From Microbacterium aurum (GTDB lineage Bacteria > Actinomycetota > Actinomycetes > Actinomycetales > Microbacteriaceae), in contig NZ_JAFBCQ010000001.1 in NCBI RefSeq assembly GCF_016907815.1, forward strand, positions 3,224,001 to 3,288,000: DNA of 64,000 bases, in the 5' to 3' direction. Of the stretch, positions 61,520-64,000 are shown one piece after another. Made by a program: the position numbers and the translations under genes. The notes below the pieces were generated by a model. It worked only from the letters and a program-made list of their open reading frames with translations. It was not told where the DNA came from and did not search any database. The first letter of the stretch is position 1; each line of letters opens with the position of its first letter.

Positions 61520-64000
61520 CCGACGCTCGCAGCCAACGCCGCCACCTCGACCGAGGTGAGCACCCTCGGGTAGACACTCGCTTCGTCGATCGCACCCCGC
61601 AGCGGATGCACGCCATCAGGTTGCGCTCCGATCGCCAGCGACAGGTCGTTGACTGCGACAGTCACTGCAGCGGCCTTCTCGGCCTCGAGCGAGCCGTTAA
61701 CGTAAAGACGAAGGGTCTGCCCGTCGAACGTGCCGACCAGGTGTACCCAGGTAGAACCATCCGCCGGATACGACGTTGTGCTGTTGACCCGGTACTGGTC
61801 ACCGGAGGTCGCCTGGTTCACCCTGAGGAATGCTTTACCGCTCGCGGCGAGGGAGATCTCGTACCCCCCGGCACCACCGTTGGTCGCCTTCTTCATGAGC
61901 GACTGCGTTGCCACGCGATCGGGACGCACCCACACGGAGAGGCTGAACGGCCCGGCCAGGTCTAGTGCGGCGCTGTCGGCGACGCTCACGCGATCGTCGA
62001 CCCCATCCAGCCGCAACGCATTCCCGCGCACCCCCGCCGTCGTCGTCGCTCCTCCGATGAGCGTGCCGACGTTGCCGTTGCCGGAGTCGTCGGCGACGGT
62101 CGTTCCGCTCACTGCATCGAACCACCAGCGACCGCTGGACCCGGCCGGTACCAGCTGAGCCGGTTCCGGTTCCGGTTCCGGTTCGGGTTCGGGTTCGGGC
62201 GTCGGCTCCGGCGCGGGCGTGAGCTCCGGCGCGGGCGTGAACTCCGGCGCGGGCGTGGGAGCCGGCGCGGGCGTGGGAGCCGGCTCAGGCTCCGGCGGAG
62301 TCGACTCACCGGCGAAGAGCGCGGCAACCTCACCCGCCGCGAGCGCACGATCGAGCACGCGCACGTCGTCGATCGTCCCCGCGAACGCGAAGCCGCCACC
62401 CGGCTGGTCTCCGATTGTCAGCGCGAGGTCGTTCTGCGCGATGACCGCCGGCCCCGCCGCTGTCGCGACGAGCACTCCGTCAACGTACAGCCGAAGCTCG
62501 GCGCCGTCGTAAGTACCGACCAGGTGCGTCCACGTCGCGCCGTCCGCGGCGGTGGCGGCGGGCGCCGACACACGATATGCGTCGGCCGAGGTCGCCTGAT
62601 TCACGCGAAAGAATGGCCTTCCCGTCGTCGCCAGCGACAGCTCGAACCCGTCGATTCCGTGGTTGGTGGACTTCTTCACGACATTCTGGGTGACGACCTG
62701 GTCGGGCCGCACCCACGCCGAGACCGTCAAGGCGTTCGCTACGTCGAGAGTCGCATCGTCGGCGACCGCGACGCTGCCGCCGCTGAAGTCCAGCGCACTG
62801 CCGGAGACCCCATCAGATACACGCTCGACGGATCCCGCAATGAGGCCGTGATTGCCCTCCCCCGACACATCGAACGCGGTCGCACCGGACGCTTCATCGA
62901 AACGCCATGCTCCCACCGAGCCCGGCTTGGGAGTCGGGGTCGGAGCCGGGTCGGGTGTCGGCTCAGGCGTCGGCTTCGGCGTCGGTGTCGGCTCAGGCGT
63001 CGGTTCGGGCGTGGGCTCCGGGTCCGGCGCGGCGACCTCCCCGATGAACAGCGACGTCACCTCAGCGGCGGACAGCGCGCGATCGTAGACGCGCGCGTCG
63101 TCGAGGCCGCCGGCGAACGGGAACCCACCTCCGGGCTGGTCGCCGATGATGAGCGGCAGGCTGTTGGCGGCGATGGAGACCGGCCCGGTGGTGCTGCCGA
63201 TCAGCATGCCGTCGACATAGAAGCGCAACTGGGCGCCGTCATAGGTGCCCACGAGGTGTACCCAGGTGCCGTCTGTAGGCAGCGCGGTCGGTGCGTTCAC
63301 GCGGTAGGCGTCTGCGGACGTGGCCTGGTTGACCCGGAAGAACGGACGCCCGTTGGTGGCGATCGACACCTCAAACCCGTCCACGCCGCCGTTCGTGGAT
63401 TTCTTCACGATGCCCTGGGTGCCGGCGCGTTCGGCACTCACCCACGCTGCAACCGTCAGCGCACCCGAGACGTCCAGGCTCGCGTCGTCGGCTACCGTCA
63501 CGCGTCCCGTCACACCGTCGAAGTCAAGCGCGTCACCGCGCACACCCTCGACGCGTTGCACGCCGCCGGAAGTCACGCCATCGTTTCCCAGCCCGGAGTA
63601 GTCGTACGCGGTGGCACCGGATGTCTCGTCGAACCGCCAGAGTCCGACAGCCCCCGGCTCGGGAGCGGGCTCGGGTGCCGGCTCGGGCTCCGGCCCGGGT
63701 CCGGGATCCTGCCCGTCGTGCAGGATCTCCACGTCAGCGGCGGTCAGCGCCCGGTCGTACACGCGGACGGCGTCGATTGCGCCCTGCAGCGGATTGTCGA
63801 GGTTCTCCTGCGCGCCGAACATCAGCGGCAGGGAGTTCGTGGACACATCGTCCGGACCCGCCTTCGACGCGACCTCCACCCCGTCGATGTAGAGCTTCAT
63901 GGCCGATCCGTCGAACGTCCCCACGAGGTGGAACCACGTCTGCCCGTCGGCGGCCAGCGCCGTCGGCGATTGCAACCGGAAGTCGTTCCCCGACGTGGCG
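61516..64000 (-). CDS. LamG-domain repeat protein, N-terminus beyond the window
   Basis: The frame is open to the window edge, and the first visible codons (ATSGNDFRLQSPTALAADG) are already inside a LamG domain. At least four concanavalin-A/LamG-like domains (minus strand, about 63700-64000, 63030-63650, 62290-62920, 61516-62150) share WRFDETSGATAYDYSG-like starts, DGVTGRVTVADDASLDVSG, WVHLVGTYDGAQLRFYVDG and DDARVYDRALSAAEV. Pro/Glu/Thr-rich linkers (PEPTPEPTP) join them. The C-terminus ends shortly after the last domain with no sortase motif. Probably a secreted carbohydrate-binding protein; its stop overlaps the fusion-protein start (ATGA). Confidence 0.88.
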   Translation of the reverse strand, partial: ATSGNDFRLQSPTALAADGQTWFHLVGTFDGSAMKLYIDGVEVASKAGPDDVSTNSLPLMFGAQENLDNPLQGAIDAVRVYDRALTAADVEILHDGQDPGPGPEPEPAPEPAPEPGAVGLWRFDETSGATAYDYSGLGNDGVTSGGVQRVEGVRGDALDFDGVTGRVTVADDASLDVSGALTVAAWVSAERAGTQGIVKKSTNGGVDGFEVSIATNGRPFFRVNQATSADAYRVNAPTALPTDGTWVHLVGTYDGAQLRFYVDGMLIGSTTGPVSIAANSLPLIIGDQPGGGFPFAGGLDDARVYDRALSAAEVTSLFIGEVAAPDPEPTPEPTPEPTPTPKPTPEPTPDPAPTPTPKPGSVGAWRFDEASGATAFDVSGEGNHGLIAGSVERVSDGVSGSALDFSGGSVAVADDATLDVANALTVSAWVRPDQVVTQNVVKKSTNHGIDGFELSLATTGRPFFRVNQATSADAYRVSAPAATAADGATWTHLVGTYDGAELRLYVDGVLVATAAGPAVIAQNDLALTIGDQPGGGFAFAGTIDDVRVLDRALAAGEVAALFAGESTPPEPEPAPTPAPAPTPAPEFTPAPELTPAPEPTPEPEPEPEPEPEPAQLVPAGSSGRWWFDAVSGTTVADDSGNGNVGTLIGGATTTAGVRGNALRLDGVDDRVSVADSAALDLAGPFSLSVWVRPDRVATQSLMKKATNGGAGGYEISLAASGKAFLRVNQATSGDQYRVNSTTSYPADGSTWVHLVGTFDGQTLRLYVNGSLEAEKAAAVTVAVNDLSLAIGAQPDGVHPLRGAIDEASVYPRVLTSVEVAALAASVG
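62161..62290. repeat. Linker repeat in the LamG-protein gene
   Basis: Short units (GGTTCC, GGTTCG, then GGCGCGGGCGTG with TCC or GCC) repeat in tandem and encode the PE and PA/PT-rich linker before the last LamG domain. Related linkers lie at 62924-63028 and 63652-63705. Such units easily change copy number. Confidence 0.8.

Overview
The window is a stretch of very GC-rich chromosome from a Gram-positive actinobacterium, most likely Microbacteriaceae and close to Microbacterium. I infer this from the codon use, the abundance of GGATGCCG-type words, the gene neighbourhoods (guaB3-SURF1-DUF3817-guaA; glmS-acpS-alr-tsaE-tsaB-rimI-tsaD) and dispersed repeats I remember from that family. No rRNA operon and no CRISPR array were seen.

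Left part (1-8070): an SseB-family gene and pcrA on the minus strand; a PspC-domain envelope-stress module (response regulator, PspC sensor kinase, a divergent PspC/LiaF-like membrane protein and a small membrane protein); and a CAP-domain protein without a visible signal peptide. From 8100 to 13120 the DNA looks like a decay zone. It holds a divergent tRNA-Met-like gene, a complete IS256-family element (1405 bp, with inverted repeats and an 8-bp target duplication), a membrane protein, a 5'-truncated secreted protein, an 18-bp tandem repeat, and two gene remnants joined head to head (a dihydrofolate-reductase-like 5' end and a frameshifted subtilase without its active-site serine region).

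Middle part (13123-40681): housekeeping genes. They are an ABC-2 transporter, a glycerophosphodiesterase, a Bax-inhibitor-1 protein, the guaB3-SURF1-DUF3817-guaA operon, an epoxide-hydrolase-like gene divergent from its likely TetR repressor with a clear palindromic operator, guaB, a branched-chain amino acid ABC operon (livHMGF) facing its binding-protein gene, rarD, groES with two CIRCE operators, a methyltransferase, and the tsaD/rimI/tsaB/tsaE/alr/acpS/glmS block. Several gaps here hold striking inverted-repeat structures. The best is a 20-bp-periodic array of opposed repeats between glmS and acpS.

Right part (40700-64000): a cell-surface polysaccharide locus. It has an initiating polyprenyl-phosphate sugar transferase, about eleven glycosyltransferases, an ABC exporter whose ATPase carries a C-terminal Wzt-like carbohydrate-recognition domain, a GNAT/FemAB-like transferase, a polysaccharide deacetylase, a LamG-repeat protein cut by the window edge, and a 777-residue fusion of methyltransferase-like, nucleotidyltransferase-like, nucleoside-diphosphate-kinase-like and protein-kinase-like domains. 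Fusion plus Wzt-type ATPase suggests an export system gated by a chain-end cap, analogous to WbdD/Wzt of E. coli O9a. I consider this the most interesting candidate system in the window.

Across the window at least eleven genes have a TANNNT box (usually TAGGCT or TAGACT) 6-7 nt before the start codon, the signature of leaderless transcription. It also helps to choose several start codons. All coordinates and families were read by eye; no search was run.
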